A stretch of DNA of 64,000 nt from Brooklawnia sp963780175 (GCA_963780175.1 CAWAAT010000001.1:806001-870000); one strand, 5' to 3'; positions 54,778-63,747 are shown, counted from the first letter of the stretch. The notes: generated from the letters alone by a model not told the origin. Numbers and translations: made by a program.

Positions 54778-56223
54778 CTAATCGCTCGAGTCGTCGTCGT
54801 GCTCGGACCACTCAACGGGCTTGATGCGGTGGACCCGAAGGGTGTTGGTCTTGCCGACCTGGCCCATCGGTGAACCAGACACGATGACCACGCGTTCGCC
54901 CACGTTGATCATGTCACGCTCCAACAAGATGCTGTTGACGGCGGTGACCATCTCCTCGTTGCGGGTGTAGGTGGGCGTCATGATCACCTGGGCTCCCCAG
55001 CACAGCGTCAGCCAGTGGGCGGTGCGCTGCTCCGGGGTGAAGACCAGCAGCGGGGTATCGCTGCGCAGCCTGGACATGCGCCGTGCGGTGTCGCCGGATT
55101 GCGTGAAGGCGATCATGTAACGGGCGTCCAGCTGGGTCGCTGCCTGCGCTGCCGCCATGGCGATGACTCCGCCGGTCGTGTGCGGGTCCCACTTGATCTT
55201 GCTGATGTCCTTGGCGCCGTGACGCTCGGTGGTCTCGACGATGCGTGCCATCGTCTCAACGGTCTCCACCGGGTAGGCACCCACGGAGGTCTCGCCCGAC
55301 AACATCACCGCATCGGCGCCGTCCAGCACGGCGTTCGCGACGTCGGAGGTCTCTGCACGTGTCGGGCGGGGTGCACTGATCATCGACTCGAGCATCTGGG
55401 TGGCAACGATCACCGGCTTGGCCCACTTGCGGGCCTTGCGAATGATCTTCTTCTGCACGTGCGGCACGTCCTCGAGCGGCAGTTCAACACCAAGGTCGCC
55501 ACGGGCCACCATGAAGCCGTCGAAGGCGTCGATGATCTCGTCGAGGTTGGCCACGGCCTGGGGCTTCTCGATCTTGGCGATGACGGGCAGCTTGACGCCC
55601 TCCTCGGCCATGATCTCGTGGACTCGGGTGATGTCATCGGCGCGTCTGACGAACGAGAGCGCCACCATGTGGAAACCGTTGCGCAGCACCCAGCGCAGGT
55701 CGTCCTCGTCCTTCTCGCTGAGGGCGGGGACGTTGACGGCAACCCCGGGCAGGTTGATGCCCTTGTGGTTGCTCACCGGGCCGGCCACCGTGACCCTGGT
55801 GACCACATCGGTGTCGGTGACCTCGATCGCCTCCAGCGCGACGCGGCCGTCATCGATCAGGATGGCGTCCCCGGGGTTGACGTCGGCAGGCAACCCCTTG
55901 AAGGTCGTGGACGCGCGGCTGGCATCCCCAAGAATGTCGTCGATGGTGATGGTGAACGTCTGGCCATAGGTCAGATTGACCTTGCCCTCGGCGAAGTTGC
56001 CGAGTCGGATCTTGGGGCCCTGCAGGTCCGCCAGCAGCCCGACCGTCTTACCCACCGCCTTGGACGCGGCCAAGGTTTCGTCGAGGCGCTTCTTGTGCTC
56101 GCCGTGATCGCCGTGGCTCATGTTGAACCGGGCCACATCGAGCCCAGCCCTGATTAATTCTTCCATTCGGTCCTGGGTCGACGTTGCTGGCCCGAGGGTA
56201 CACACGATCTTCGCTCTACGCAC
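54778..56223 (-). CDS. pyk: Pyruvate kinase
   Basis: Glycolytic enzyme of 481 residues making pyruvate and ATP from phosphoenolpyruvate. The N-terminus RRAKIVCTLGPATS and RFNMSHG are conserved, the catalytic Lys is in VIAKIEKPQAV, metal ligands are in MVARGDLGVELP, and the ADP-binding TQMLESMI follows. The C-terminal regulatory domain is intact. The start GTG 56223 has TAGGGT 7 nt upstream; a GTG three codons earlier lies inside that box. The gene is monocistronic. Confidence 0.95.
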   Translation of the reverse strand: MRRAKIVCTLGPATSTQDRMEELIRAGLDVARFNMSHGDHGEHKKRLDETLAASKAVGKTVGLLADLQGPKIRLGNFAEGKVNLTYGQTFTITIDDILGDASRASTTFKGLPADVNPGDAILIDDGRVALEAIEVTDTDVVTRVTVAGPVSNHKGINLPGVAVNVPALSEKDEDDLRWVLRNGFHMVALSFVRRADDITRVHEIMAEEGVKLPVIAKIEKPQAVANLDEIIDAFDGFMVARGDLGVELPLEDVPHVQKKIIRKARKWAKPVIVATQMLESMISAPRPTRAETSDVANAVLDGADAVMLSGETSVGAYPVETVETMARIVETTERHGAKDISKIKWDPHTTGGVIAMAAAQAATQLDARYMIAFTQSGDTARRMSRLRSDTPLLVFTPEQRTAHWLTLCWGAQVIMTPTYTRNEEMVTAVNSILLERDMINVGERVVIVSGSPMGQVGKTNTLRVHRIKPVEWSEHDDDSSD

Positions 56224-56230
56224 GTTGCTC

Positions 56231-56236
56231 ACCCTA
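56231..56236 (-). promoter_or_regulatory. Leaderless-type -10 box of pyk
   Basis: TAGGGT on the minus strand, 7 nt before the GTG at 56223. Confidence 0.5.
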
Positions 56237-56326
56237 GCGGAGCGGACCCCGCCACGCGGCATGTCAACGCAACCTCAGCGCAAACCCATCGGGCCAGGGG
56301 GCGGGCGCCCAGCCTCTGTCGGCTGG

Positions 56327-57250
56327 TCACAACTCGCTGCGCATCCTCTCGAGAGCCCTTGCGAGGTCGGGTGAGGGCTCCGACTCGAACGCGACGTATT
56401 GTCCGCTGCCGGGGTGGACGAAGCCAAGCCGAGTGGCGTGCAACCACTGTCTCTCCAGTCCGAGCCGCCGGGCCAGCACCGGATCACCTCCGTAGAGCGG
56501 ATCTGCCACGCACGGATGCCCGACCGCGGACAGGTGCACCCGGATCTGGTGGGTGCGGCCGGTTTCGAGGTGCACCTCGAGCAGCGCCGCCCCACGCAAC
56601 AACTCGAGTGTCTGGTAGTGCGTGACGGAGGCGCGTCCTGCGGCGGTCACGGCGAACTTCCAGTCATGGCCAGGATGTCGTCCGATGGGGGCGTCGATCG
56701 TGCCCCGCAAGGGGTCGGGGTGGCCCTGCGAAATGGCCCAGTAGGTCTTGTCGACCGTGCGGTCGCGGAACGCCTGCTTGAGAACGCTGTAGGCATACTC
56801 CCCCTTGGCGACGACCATCAGACCGGAGGTCCCCACGTCCAGTCGCTGGACGACGCCCTGACGCTCCGCGGCCCCCGAGGTCGCCACCCGTACCCCAGCC
56901 GCGACCAGATGCGAGACGACGTCCGGCCCTGTCCAACCGAGGGAGGGATGCGCCGCCACCCCAGCGGGTTTGTCCACCACCACCAGGTCCGCGTCCTCGT
57001 GGATGATCCGCAGCCCGTCGGCCAGTTCCGGAACGACACGGGGCTGCCGAGATGGCTCACTGGTGTCGACTTCCAGCAGGTCGCCGGCGCTCACGCGGAC
57101 CGAGGCTCGCGCCACCGGCTCCCCGGCAAGTTGGACGCCCCCGGACTCGATGAGGTCACCGATCCGTGATCGGGTCAGCCCGGTCATCCGGGCGGCAGCC
57201 ACGTCCACTCGCTCGCCGGCCAGACCGTCAGGCACCCACAGCAGGCTCAT
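56327..57250 (-). CDS. rluD: RluA-family pseudouridine synthase (RluD-like)
   Basis: Pseudouridine synthase of 307 residues with an N-terminal S4 domain (residues 12-62, GERVDVAAARMTGLTRSRIG then LIESGGVQL) and the RluA catalytic domain. The catalytic Asp is in VVQRLDVGTSGLMVV near residue 135, followed by GRTHQIRVHLSAVGHP. RluD modifies 23S rRNA helix 69, the usual assignment for a gene next to lspA. Its ATG overlaps the lspA stop by 4 nt, so it is co-translated. Confidence 0.92.
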   Translation of the reverse strand: MSLLWVPDGLAGERVDVAAARMTGLTRSRIGDLIESGGVQLAGEPVARASVRVSAGDLLEVDTSEPSRQPRVVPELADGLRIIHEDADLVVVDKPAGVAAHPSLGWTGPDVVSHLVAAGVRVATSGAAERQGVVQRLDVGTSGLMVVAKGEYAYSVLKQAFRDRTVDKTYWAISQGHPDPLRGTIDAPIGRHPGHDWKFAVTAAGRASVTHYQTLELLRGAALLEVHLETGRTHQIRVHLSAVGHPCVADPLYGGDPVLARRLGLERQWLHATRLGFVHPGSGQYVAFESEPSPDLARALERMRSEL

Positions 57251-57858
57251 CTACCCCGCTCCGAACGAACCGACCAGATGACGATGAGAATGGCGGCGCC
57301 TGTGATGCACATGTCGGCGACGTTGAAGATGGCGAAGCTGCGCACGGCGATGAAGTCGACGACGTGGCCGCGCAAGGGCCCGGGGTCGCGGAAGAGCCGA
57401 TCTGTGAGGTTGCCTGCGACGCCCGCCATCAGCCAACTCGTGGCGAGGGCCACCAGCCAGTTGCGCACCCTTGGGACGACCACGACCACCAGCACCAGCA
57501 GCACGACAAGCTTGAGAATGGCCAGGACGACTGTGGCCTGTGTGCCCATGCTGAAGGCCGCGCCGGGGTTGAGATGCAGCGACAGCCACAACAGCCCCGG
57601 CACCACCGCCACGGGCTCACCGACCTGCAGGTGGGTGAGTGCCCAGTGTTTCGTGACCTGGTCCAGTGCGTACAGCGCCGGCGCGAGCACTCCCATCAGG
57701 ACGCGTCGCAGTCCCGGTGCGGGTGTGGTGCTCGTGGCCCCGGCCAGCACCCGACGATGAGTCGGTGCCGAGAAGGCGGACCGGACCTCCGCAGCCTCCG
57801 CTGGCTGGGGAGCCGGGGTGCTTATCGGCGCTCCTGACGTTGTTTGCAGGCTACGCAC
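57247..57858 (-). CDS. lspA: Lipoprotein signal peptidase II
   Basis: Aspartic membrane protease that removes signal peptides from prolipoproteins. Four hydrophobic segments follow an unstructured Ala/Pro/Thr-rich N-terminus of about 50 residues. The catalytic Asp residues are in AGNLTDRLF and FNVADMCI, with NPGAAFS upstream, as in the family. The start is uncertain: GTG 57858 lies inside the end of the TraR-type gene, while ATG 57696 would leave the first membrane segment short. The gene is between traR/dksA and rluD, the usual actinobacterial order. Confidence 0.9.
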   Translation of the reverse strand: MRSLQTTSGAPISTPAPQPAEAAEVRSAFSAPTHRRVLAGATSTTPAPGLRRVLMGVLAPALYALDQVTKHWALTHLQVGEPVAVVPGLLWLSLHLNPGAAFSMGTQATVVLAILKLVVLLVLVVVVVPRVRNWLVALATSWLMAGVAGNLTDRLFRDPGPLRGHVVDFIAVRSFAIFNVADMCITGAAILIVIWSVRSERGR

Positions 57859-58250
57859 ATGGTGGCTCGGGGGAATGCCTCCAAGCGTACCTTGCCGATG
57901 GGCTTCCCGCAGTTCTCGCAATAGCCGTAGGTGCCGACCTCGAGCAGCCGCAGCGCCTGCTCGGTCTGGTCCAGCATGTGACGTTGGTTGTTGTGAAGCG
58001 AGATCTCCTGGTCGCGCTCGAAGTTGATCGAGCCCACATCGGCCGGGTCACGTCCGGCGCCGTCGCTGCCCTCCGTCATCAGTTCCGCCAGTTCCGCCTC
58101 GGCGTGGGCGATCGACGCCTGCAGGCGATCGCGCTCCGACTCAAGTTCGGCCAGAACCGCCGCCACCTCGGCAGCGGTCCACGGCTCCTCACCATCGAGC
58201 ACGGGCAGGACCGGCGCCGGCTGGGTGCCGGCGGATTTCCTGGTGGCCAT
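57822..58250 (-). CDS. TraR/DksA C4-type zinc finger protein
   Basis: DksA/TraR-like protein of 142 residues. A coiled coil (about residues 40-65, VAAVLAELESERDRLQASIA) precedes a zinc finger with YCENCGKPI and CVACKQRQ. Such proteins contact RNA polymerase in some bacteria, but the actinobacterial ones lack the acidic tip motif I would need to call it DksA. The start ATG 58250 has GGGAG 5 nt upstream. It is first in the traR-lspA-rluD operon. Confidence 0.88.
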   Translation of the reverse strand: MATRKSAGTQPAPVLPVLDGEEPWTAAEVAAVLAELESERDRLQASIAHAEAELAELMTEGSDGAGRDPADVGSINFERDQEISLHNNQRHMLDQTEQALRLLEVGTYGYCENCGKPIGKVRLEAFPRATMCVACKQRQERR

Positions 58251-58277
58251 CGTCACTCCCTCACTACGTTCTGTGCG

Positions 58278-58308
58278 GGCAGTGTACACCCCGCAGCCGT
58301 CCTGGCAA
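58278..58308 (-). promoter_or_regulatory. Promoter of traR-lspA-rluD operon
   Basis: TTGCCA (58303-58308) and TACACT (58278-58283) on the minus strand, spaced 19 nt between facing ends, and TACACT lies 27 nt before the start codon. Confidence 0.4.
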
Positions 58309-58372
58309 GATCAGGAGCCGAGGCCTCGGCTCGATGCTCGGGCCGGCCGAGGAACTCGACCTGACAAGGAGC

Positions 58373-58399
58373 GTCCCCGGCACCGTTGGTACCGGGGAC
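58373..58399 (-). terminator. Hairpin after divIVA
   Basis: GTCCCCGG and CCGGGGAC outer arms with an inner ACC/GGT pairing and a 3 nt loop, 20 nt after the divIVA stop; no T-run follows. Confidence 0.65.
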
Positions 58400-58419
58400 C
58401 GCTGATCGGGTACTGATGG

Positions 58420-59685
58420 TCAGTTGATTTCCTTGCGGCTCTCGTCCACCAGCGCGTCCAGTCGCGGCGTCGAAACCTGCGGCTGGCCCAGCCCGTACAT
58501 CGCGTCGACATCGGGGCGCGGGCTCGGCTTGAGCTCGGTCTGCGCCAGTTTGTCGATCTGCGACTGCAGGAAACCACTGAAAGTGCGGCGGTAGTTCTCC
58601 TCGTAGTCACGCAGCTGGTTGACCCGATCGGCGAGAGTATCGCGGTCGGCCTCCAGCGCAGCGAAGAGTTCGGCCCGACGACCGCGAACTTCGGCGTCCA
58701 GCCGGTCAGCACGCGACCGTGCCTCACCGAGCACCCGGTCTGCGGTCTGCCGCGACTCGTTGTCTAGTTGTTCGGCGCGAGCACGAGCCTCGGCGGTCAT
58801 CCGCTCGGCCTGTTCGTTGGCCTCGCCCGTGACCCGCTCGGCTTGTGCGTTGGCCTCGCCCGTGACCCGCTCGGCCTGTGCGTTGGCCTCGGTGGTTACC
58901 CGCTCGGCCTGTCCGGCGGCCTCGTCCAGTCGGCTCTGAGCCTCAGCCTGGGCGTCCCTCAGCAACGTCTCGGCCTGATCGGTGGCCAACTCGACCAGTC
59001 TCACCACGGCAGAGCTTGCTTCCGCGCTGGTGGTGACGCGGATCGCGCGCACACCGTCGGACACCACGCCCATGTGGGCGGTGGTCTCTGCAGCGGTGAG
59101 TGAGCCAGCCGGAATCGTGTCGTACTCAGGCTCCCGCTGGGCGGCCTGTTGGGCGGCCTGCTCGGCGGCCATCCGGGCCTGCTCTGCCACAGCCAGGTCT
59201 TGCTGGGACTTGTTCAACTGGCCCCGCAACTCATCGAGCTCACGGTGCAGGAACTCGTTCTCGGACTGCAACTGTTCGCCGCCGGTCTTCGACAGGTCCG
59301 TGCTCGTTCGCAACTCGTCGAGCTGACCGCGCAGCTGGTTGACCTCACCGGTCAGCCGCTCGTTGTCCTGACTGAGCTGACCATTGGCGGTCTCAAGCTG
59401 AGAGTTCGCACTCCTCAGCGCGTTGATTTCCTCGGCCAGCCGCCCAGCCTCGCCCCGGGCCGCTTCGAGTTGGTCGCGCAAGGCTTGCGCCTCGACGGAG
59501 TCCGCTTCCGAACCCGGCGCGCCCTGGGCGGCACGGAGCCGTTCCAGTTCCTCCATGGTCTGGGCGTAGCTGACTTCCAGCTTGTCCATGAAGTTGTCGA
59601 CAGCGCTGGCCCGATAGCCGTCCTCGTTGGGCTTGCGCGCCATGGGGAAGCGGATATTGCGGACCTCATCGAGGGACAGAGTCAT
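58420..59685 (-). CDS. divIVA: DivIVA/Wag31-like polar growth protein
   Basis: Coiled-coil membrane-curvature protein of 421 residues that directs polar growth and septum placement. The N-terminal DivIVA membrane-binding domain has SLDEVRNIRFPMA and GYRASAVDNFMDKLE. Long coiled coils follow (residues 40-175 and 235-360). The second contains four consecutive 11-residue repeats of the type QAERVTGEANA. A Pro-rich C-terminal segment ends the protein. GGAG precedes ATG 59685. It is last of the ftsQ-ftsZ-pgeF-sepF-yggT-divIVA cluster; the 152 bp before it may hold its own promoter. Confidence 0.93.
   Translation of the reverse strand: MTLSLDEVRNIRFPMARKPNEDGYRASAVDNFMDKLEVSYAQTMEELERLRAAQGAPGSEADSVEAQALRDQLEAARGEAGRLAEEINALRSANSQLETANGQLSQDNERLTGEVNQLRGQLDELRTSTDLSKTGGEQLQSENEFLHRELDELRGQLNKSQQDLAVAEQARMAAEQAAQQAAQREPEYDTIPAGSLTAAETTAHMGVVSDGVRAIRVTTSAEASSAVVRLVELATDQAETLLRDAQAEAQSRLDEAAGQAERVTTEANAQAERVTGEANAQAERVTGEANEQAERMTAEARARAEQLDNESRQTADRVLGEARSRADRLDAEVRGRRAELFAALEADRDTLADRVNQLRDYEENYRRTFSGFLQSQIDKLAQTELKPSPRPDVDAMYGLGQPQVSTPRLDALVDESRKEIN
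58800..58932 (-). repeat. Four in-frame 33 bp repeats inside divIVA
   Basis: Near-identical 33 bp units encoding QAERVT(T/G)EANA-type hendecads, the last one diverged to QAERMTAEARA. The DNA similarity suggests recent tandem duplication or gene conversion within the coiled coil. Confidence 0.7.
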
Positions 59686-59837
59686 CTCTCACTCCACATC
59701 AGCAGGTTCAAGTGTGGGTCGGCCACGCGACCGACCCCTGGCATCGCACACCCGAGGCGCACGTCCAACTCGTTCAGGTTACTCCACCCCAACGCTGGTC
59801 CACCAACGCGCGCGAACATACGCACGCCCTGGTGCGA

Positions 59838-60134
59838 TCAGATGAAGAACGCGATGACCACGCGTTGCAGCACGTAGACCGCCACAAAGACCGCCATGAA
59901 TGCCAGATCAAGGCCGATTCCGCCAAGATTGAGCGGCGGGATGACCTTGCGGAAGGCCTTGATGGGCGGATCTGTGAGGGTATAAATGAGCTCGAACGCG
60001 GAGGCCACGATCCCCTTGGGCCGCCAGGAGGGGGCGAGCATGGGCACCCAGCTGATGATCATGCGGGCGATGAGAAACCAGATGTAGACCTGCAACAGGT
60101 TGAAAAGCACCCATCCGACAGTCTGCATACTCAT
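59838..60134 (-). CDS. YggT-family membrane protein
   Basis: Small membrane protein of 98 residues with two hydrophobic segments (about residues 8-30 and 72-96) and the conserved middle LTDPPIKAFRKVIPPLNLGG. It is always found near sepF and ftsZ in actinobacteria and affects division or osmotic behaviour in some species. The start lies 2 nt after the sepF stop; an ATG two codons further in is possible. Confidence 0.88.
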   Translation of the reverse strand: MSMQTVGWVLFNLLQVYIWFLIARMIISWVPMLAPSWRPKGIVASAFELIYTLTDPPIKAFRKVIPPLNLGGIGLDLAFMAVFVAVYVLQRVVIAFFI

Positions 60135-60136
60135 CC

Positions 60137-60637
60137 TCAGCTCTGGTTGTAGAAACCGCCCTTGATACGTTCCTTGTCCTCGGCGGTCACGTTAACGTTG
60201 TTGGGTGACAGCAGAAACACCTTGCTGGTCACACGTTCTATGGTGCCACGCAGGCCAAAGATGAGCCCCGCCGCGAAGTCCACCAGACGCTTGGCGTCGG
60301 GGTCCTCCATGTCGGAGAGGTTCATGATCACCGGCACGCCATCGCGGAAGTGCTCACCGATGGTGCGTGCCTCGTTGTACGTGCGCGGATGCACGGTGAT
60401 GATGCGGCTGAGGTCTGCACGCTGGCTGGGCACCAGGTCGGGCTCGACCGGTTCGGGCGCACGCACCCGCTCCTCAGCCTTGCCTCGGTTGATGGGGGTC
60501 ACGATCGACGCCTCCTGCCGGTTGCCGGCACCGTAGATGGGCTCGCTGAACTGCTCGATGTCATCGCCGAACGCGTCGCGCTGATCGTCGCTGATCAGGC
60601 CGATCCAGGCGGCCGCCTTCCGGATCATCTGCGCCAT
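60137..60637 (-). CDS. sepF: Cell division protein SepF
   Basis: FtsZ membrane anchor of 166 residues, needed in bacteria that lack FtsA. The N-terminal amphipathic helix starts MAQMIRKAAAWIGL, a linker follows, and the C-terminal SepF core (residues 80-160) has VHPRTYNEARTIGEHFRDG, VIMNLSDMEDPDAKRLVDFA and FGLRGTIERV. Of two adjacent ATG codons, 60637 has the better spacing to GGAAGG. The absence of ftsA fits its role as main Z-ring anchor. Confidence 0.94.
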   Translation of the reverse strand: MAQMIRKAAAWIGLISDDQRDAFGDDIEQFSEPIYGAGNRQEASIVTPINRGKAEERVRAPEPVEPDLVPSQRADLSRIITVHPRTYNEARTIGEHFRDGVPVIMNLSDMEDPDAKRLVDFAAGLIFGLRGTIERVTSKVFLLSPNNVNVTAEDKERIKGGFYNQS

Positions 60638-60683
60638 CATGAACCTTCCCCTGCTCCACTACGCGTGGTCATTGATCACGCTG

Positions 60684-60689
60684 AGCCTA
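60684..60689 (-). promoter_or_regulatory. Candidate -10 box of sepF
   Basis: TAGGCT on the minus strand, 46 nt before the sepF start, in the gap that follows pgeF. Confidence 0.35.
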
Positions 60690-60746
60690 CCTGCCCTTCA
60701 CCGCCGTCCTGCGCAGGTTTGTCGCGACACGCCTCCGTGCTGGGTC

Positions 60747-61517
60747 TCAGCCCGCCAGCCAGACCAGCCCCACCTGGCGTCCGGTCAGCGGGCCATCGCC
60801 ACGGTGGGAGAAGAACCGAGTGTTGGTCAATGAGCACGGATCACAGCGAGTGACGTTTACCCCGAGGCCGACCAACTGCGCCTGCACGCCGGCACCGAGA
60901 TCGATGGCCGGGGTGCCCCATCGGGTGGTTGCACTGACGGCCGGCAGGCTCTGACGTGCCTGGGCGGCCATGTCAACCGGCACCTCGTAGCACGAACCGC
61001 AGATGTGCGGTCCGATCCAGGCCCGAAGGTGGCGGGCACCACGGGCCCGCATCTGCGCAACGGTGGCCGCCAGCACCCCTTCCAGCAGCCCCACGCGCCC
61101 GGCATGGGCTGCTGCGACCACCCCAGCCGCCGGGTCAGCGAGCACCACCGGCACACAGTCAGCAACCCTGATGGCCAGCATCAGTCCCGGACGCGTCGTG
61201 ATCGTGGCGTCCGCCACCGGCAGGGGCCGAGCACCGGGCAGCCGATCCCCCATCCAGGCGTCGCCAGACCACTCGCGACTGTCCGTGTCGAGGTTGTGGA
61301 CGCCGGACCCGTGCACCTGGTTGAGGGCGGCCACCGGGCCCACGCCGAGTGCAGTGCGAACCAGTGCCATGTTGGCTCGCAGGTTGTCGAGCGAGTCTAG
61401 GTCACTGCGCCCCAGGTTGAGGCTGGACAACACTCCCTGCGAAACCCCGCCGAGTCGGTCGGTGAAGGCGACGCCGACACCGTCGTTGTGCAGCGGGTCG
61501 AGGAATGTGTCGAACAT
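60747..61517 (-). CDS. pgeF: Peptidoglycan editing factor PgeF / YfiH laccase-like family
   Basis: YfiH/PgeF-family protein of 256 residues. The copper or zinc ligands are in LNQVHGSGV, VADCVPVVLAD, AAAHAGRVGLLEG and IGPHICGSCYEV, as in the family. Relatives in enteric bacteria remove mistaken amino acids from cell-wall precursors; others act as purine nucleoside phosphorylases. It follows ftsZ by 17 nt. In many actinobacteria a yggS-like gene comes next before sepF, but here it is absent. Confidence 0.9.
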   Translation of the reverse strand: MFDTFLDPLHNDGVGVAFTDRLGGVSQGVLSSLNLGRSDLDSLDNLRANMALVRTALGVGPVAALNQVHGSGVHNLDTDSREWSGDAWMGDRLPGARPLPVADATITTRPGLMLAIRVADCVPVVLADPAAGVVAAAHAGRVGLLEGVLAATVAQMRARGARHLRAWIGPHICGSCYEVPVDMAAQARQSLPAVSATTRWGTPAIDLGAGVQAQLVGLGVNVTRCDPCSLTNTRFFSHRGDGPLTGRQVGLVWLAG

Positions 61518-61534
61518 GGCGCTCTGGCAGACCC

Positions 61535-62701
61535 CTACTTCATGAAGTCGGGCACATCCAGATCATCGTCATCGGGTTCGACCGCCGCCCCGGAACGCAG
61601 CGACGTGCGGGTCGGTTCGTCAGCTGACTGATCTTTCACCGCCGCCGGGGTGAAGCGACGCTGCTCGGTCGCCGGCGGCCTGACAGCGCCAGAGCTCTGC
61701 GCGGGACGTTCCACCGCGGGCTTGGCGGCCCGGGGTTGGCGTTGCGGCGGCTGGACGTTGTCGAAGCCGGCTGCGATGACGGTGACACGCACCTCGTCGC
61801 CCAGCGCGTCGTCGATGACCGTGCCGAAGATGATGTTGGCGTCCTCGTGGGCGGCTTCCTCGATGAGGTTGGCCGCTTCGCTCACCTCGAACAGCCCCAG
61901 ATCGGAGCCTCCGGCGATGGACAACAGCACTCCTCGAGCGCCCTCGATGCTGGCCTCCAGCAGGGGGCTGCTGATGGCCTCCTCCGCCGCCTTCCGGGCG
62001 CGATCGTCGCCGCGGGCCGAGCCGATGCCCATCAGCGCGGAACCGGCGTTGCTCATCACGGACTTGACGTCCGCGAAGTCCAGGTTGATCAGGCCCGGGG
62101 TGGTGATCAGGTCGGTGATGCCCGACACACCCTGCATGAGCACCTGATCGGCCTGCTTGAACGCGTCCAGGATCGCCACGCGATGGTCGGTCATCTCGAG
62201 CAGCTTGTCGTTGGGGATGACGATCAGGGTGTCGACCTCGTCGGCGAGGTTGGCGATGCCGTCCTCAGCCTGATTGGCTCGCCGGCGCCCTTCGAAGGAG
62301 AACGGCCGGGTGACCACGCCGATGGTCAGGGCACCCAGTGACCGCGCGATCTTGGCCACTACAGGGGCACCGCCGGTACCCGTGCCGCCACCCTCGCCCG
62401 CCGTGACGAAAACCATGTCGGCGCCCTTCAGGGCGTCCTCGATCTGGTCGGCGTGGTCCTCGGCTGCCTGGCGTCCCTTGTCCGGATCAGCGCCGGCTCC
62501 CAGGCCCCGGGTCAACTCACGGCCGATGTCGAGCTTCACGTCGGCATCGCTCATCAACAACGCCTGGGCGTCCGTGTTGATCGCGATGAACTCGACGCCC
62601 TTGAGGCCGGATTCGATCATGCGGTTGACTGCATTGACCCCGCCACCGCCGACACCAACGACCTTGATGACTGCCAAGTAGTTCTGCGATGCAGTGGCCA
62701 C
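61535..62701 (-). CDS. ftsZ: Cell division protein FtsZ
   Basis: Tubulin-like GTPase of 388 residues that forms the division ring. The GTP-binding motif is GGGTGTGGAP near residue 103, with VGVGGGGVNAVNRM at the N-terminus and NLDFADVKSVM as the synergy T7 loop. The C-terminal tail ends DDLDVPDFMK, the conserved peptide that binds SepF or other partners, after an Ala/Pro-rich linker. The GTG start at 62701 is preferred over the adjacent GTG 62704 because GGGG lies 7 nt before it. It is followed by pgeF. Confidence 0.96.
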   Translation of the reverse strand: MATASQNYLAVIKVVGVGGGGVNAVNRMIESGLKGVEFIAINTDAQALLMSDADVKLDIGRELTRGLGAGADPDKGRQAAEDHADQIEDALKGADMVFVTAGEGGGTGTGGAPVVAKIARSLGALTIGVVTRPFSFEGRRRANQAEDGIANLADEVDTLIVIPNDKLLEMTDHRVAILDAFKQADQVLMQGVSGITDLITTPGLINLDFADVKSVMSNAGSALMGIGSARGDDRARKAAEEAISSPLLEASIEGARGVLLSIAGGSDLGLFEVSEAANLIEEAAHEDANIIFGTVIDDALGDEVRVTVIAAGFDNVQPPQRQPRAAKPAVERPAQSSGAVRPPATEQRRFTPAAVKDQSADEPTRTSLRSGAAVEPDDDDLDVPDFMK

Positions 62702-63000
62702 CACTTTGCCCCATTCTTTGCCGGTGATCCCACGACGGGAGCCACCGTTTCGTGTTTGTTCTCCGACTTTCCCGCGTACAGCTGCCAAGCTCGGCGGCAA
62801 CGGCTGCCCCCATTGTGCCCTGCTGGTCAGCGACGAACCTGCCAACGACCCGCCTCTGCCCTGCCGAACCCCGATCGGGCGGGTCCTGAACGACCTGATC
62901 AACCGTGTCACGCCGCACACAGGCTATGAGAGCTTCGGCGAGCGTGTCCAAGAAAGCCCGCAGCAGCCCACAGAGCCTCAAGTTGAGGTCGAGGGTCTCG
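62702..63000. other. Intergenic region ftsQ-ftsZ
   Basis: 299 bp between ftsQ and ftsZ with no ftsA and no other gene. On the minus strand there are TA-rich candidates (TAGCCT near 62925) with TTGGAC 19 nt upstream, possibly an ftsZ promoter, but support is weak. It is likely to hold the ftsZ promoter and leader. Confidence 0.5.
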
Positions 63001-63747
63001 TCAGCGAACGGCCGGGTAGCTGGGCACCGACACGTCGTAGACGCTGCCCGGCATCCCGAGCAGGGTGCCCAGAAGTGCAGCCTTCTCGACGGATTGGCTG
63101 GCGTTGCCCCAGACGATCGTTCGCCCGTCGGTGAGCAGCACGACGATGTGGTCGACGCTCGGCGCCTCCAGGTGTTCGGTGATCTCAGCGACGCCTCTCG
63201 GCAGGGCCCGGACCACGGTTGCCACGTCGGCGAGCATCCGCGGCTCGTCAGTGCCCGTAACAGCCACCACGCCCGGGCTGCGATCGGGCACCATGTGGAA
63301 GATCCGGCCAGATTCGTCCACCCAGTGGTAGGTGCCAGCGTCCAGCCGCTGGAAGACCATCGAACGTTCGGAGAGCTGGATCGTCAGCCGGTGTGGCCAG
63401 TCGCGGCGAAGCGCCACGTCCGCGGTCGCAGGAAGGGCGAGCAGGCGTTCCCGGATCGCGCTTGTCGGAAGGCGCAGCATGGGCGTGCCCAACGGCACCT
63501 GGGCCGTTGCGATCACCTGGCTGGTGGCCATCAGGTCATTGCCCTCGACAACCACCTCACGGGTGTCCAGCACAGTTGAGAAACCAACCAGCCAGACCAC
63601 CCCAACCAGCAATGCCAGCACGCCCAGGGCCAGCGCCGAGCGACGGAACCGCGACCTGCGACGGGCGCGACGGCGCACGTCGAGCTTGGCCGACAGGTCG
63701 CTCCGCCCACCGGACGCCACGGTGCCCGGTTGCTCTGCGGATTTCAT
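63001..63747 (-). CDS. ftsQ: Cell division protein FtsQ/DivIB
   Basis: Bitopic membrane protein of 248 residues, part of the FtsQLB divisome complex. A basic cytoplasmic tail (RRRARRRSRFRR) precedes one membrane helix (about residues 37-57), then a POTRA domain with STVLDTREVVVEGN and the beta domain ending in VSVPSYPAVR. Its start overlaps the murC stop (TGATG), placing it in the dcw operon. Confidence 0.9.
   Translation of the reverse strand: MKSAEQPGTVASGGRSDLSAKLDVRRRARRRSRFRRSALALGVLALLVGVVWLVGFSTVLDTREVVVEGNDLMATSQVIATAQVPLGTPMLRLPTSAIRERLLALPATADVALRRDWPHRLTIQLSERSMVFQRLDAGTYHWVDESGRIFHMVPDRSPGVVAVTGTDEPRMLADVATVVRALPRGVAEITEHLEAPSVDHIVVLLTDGRTIVWGNASQSVEKAALLGTLLGMPGSVYDVSVPSYPAVR

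Noticed and set aside
58800..58932. Regularly repeated 33 bp units resembling a short CRISPR array
   Set aside because: The units are contiguous without spacers and encode in-frame hendecads of DivIVA.
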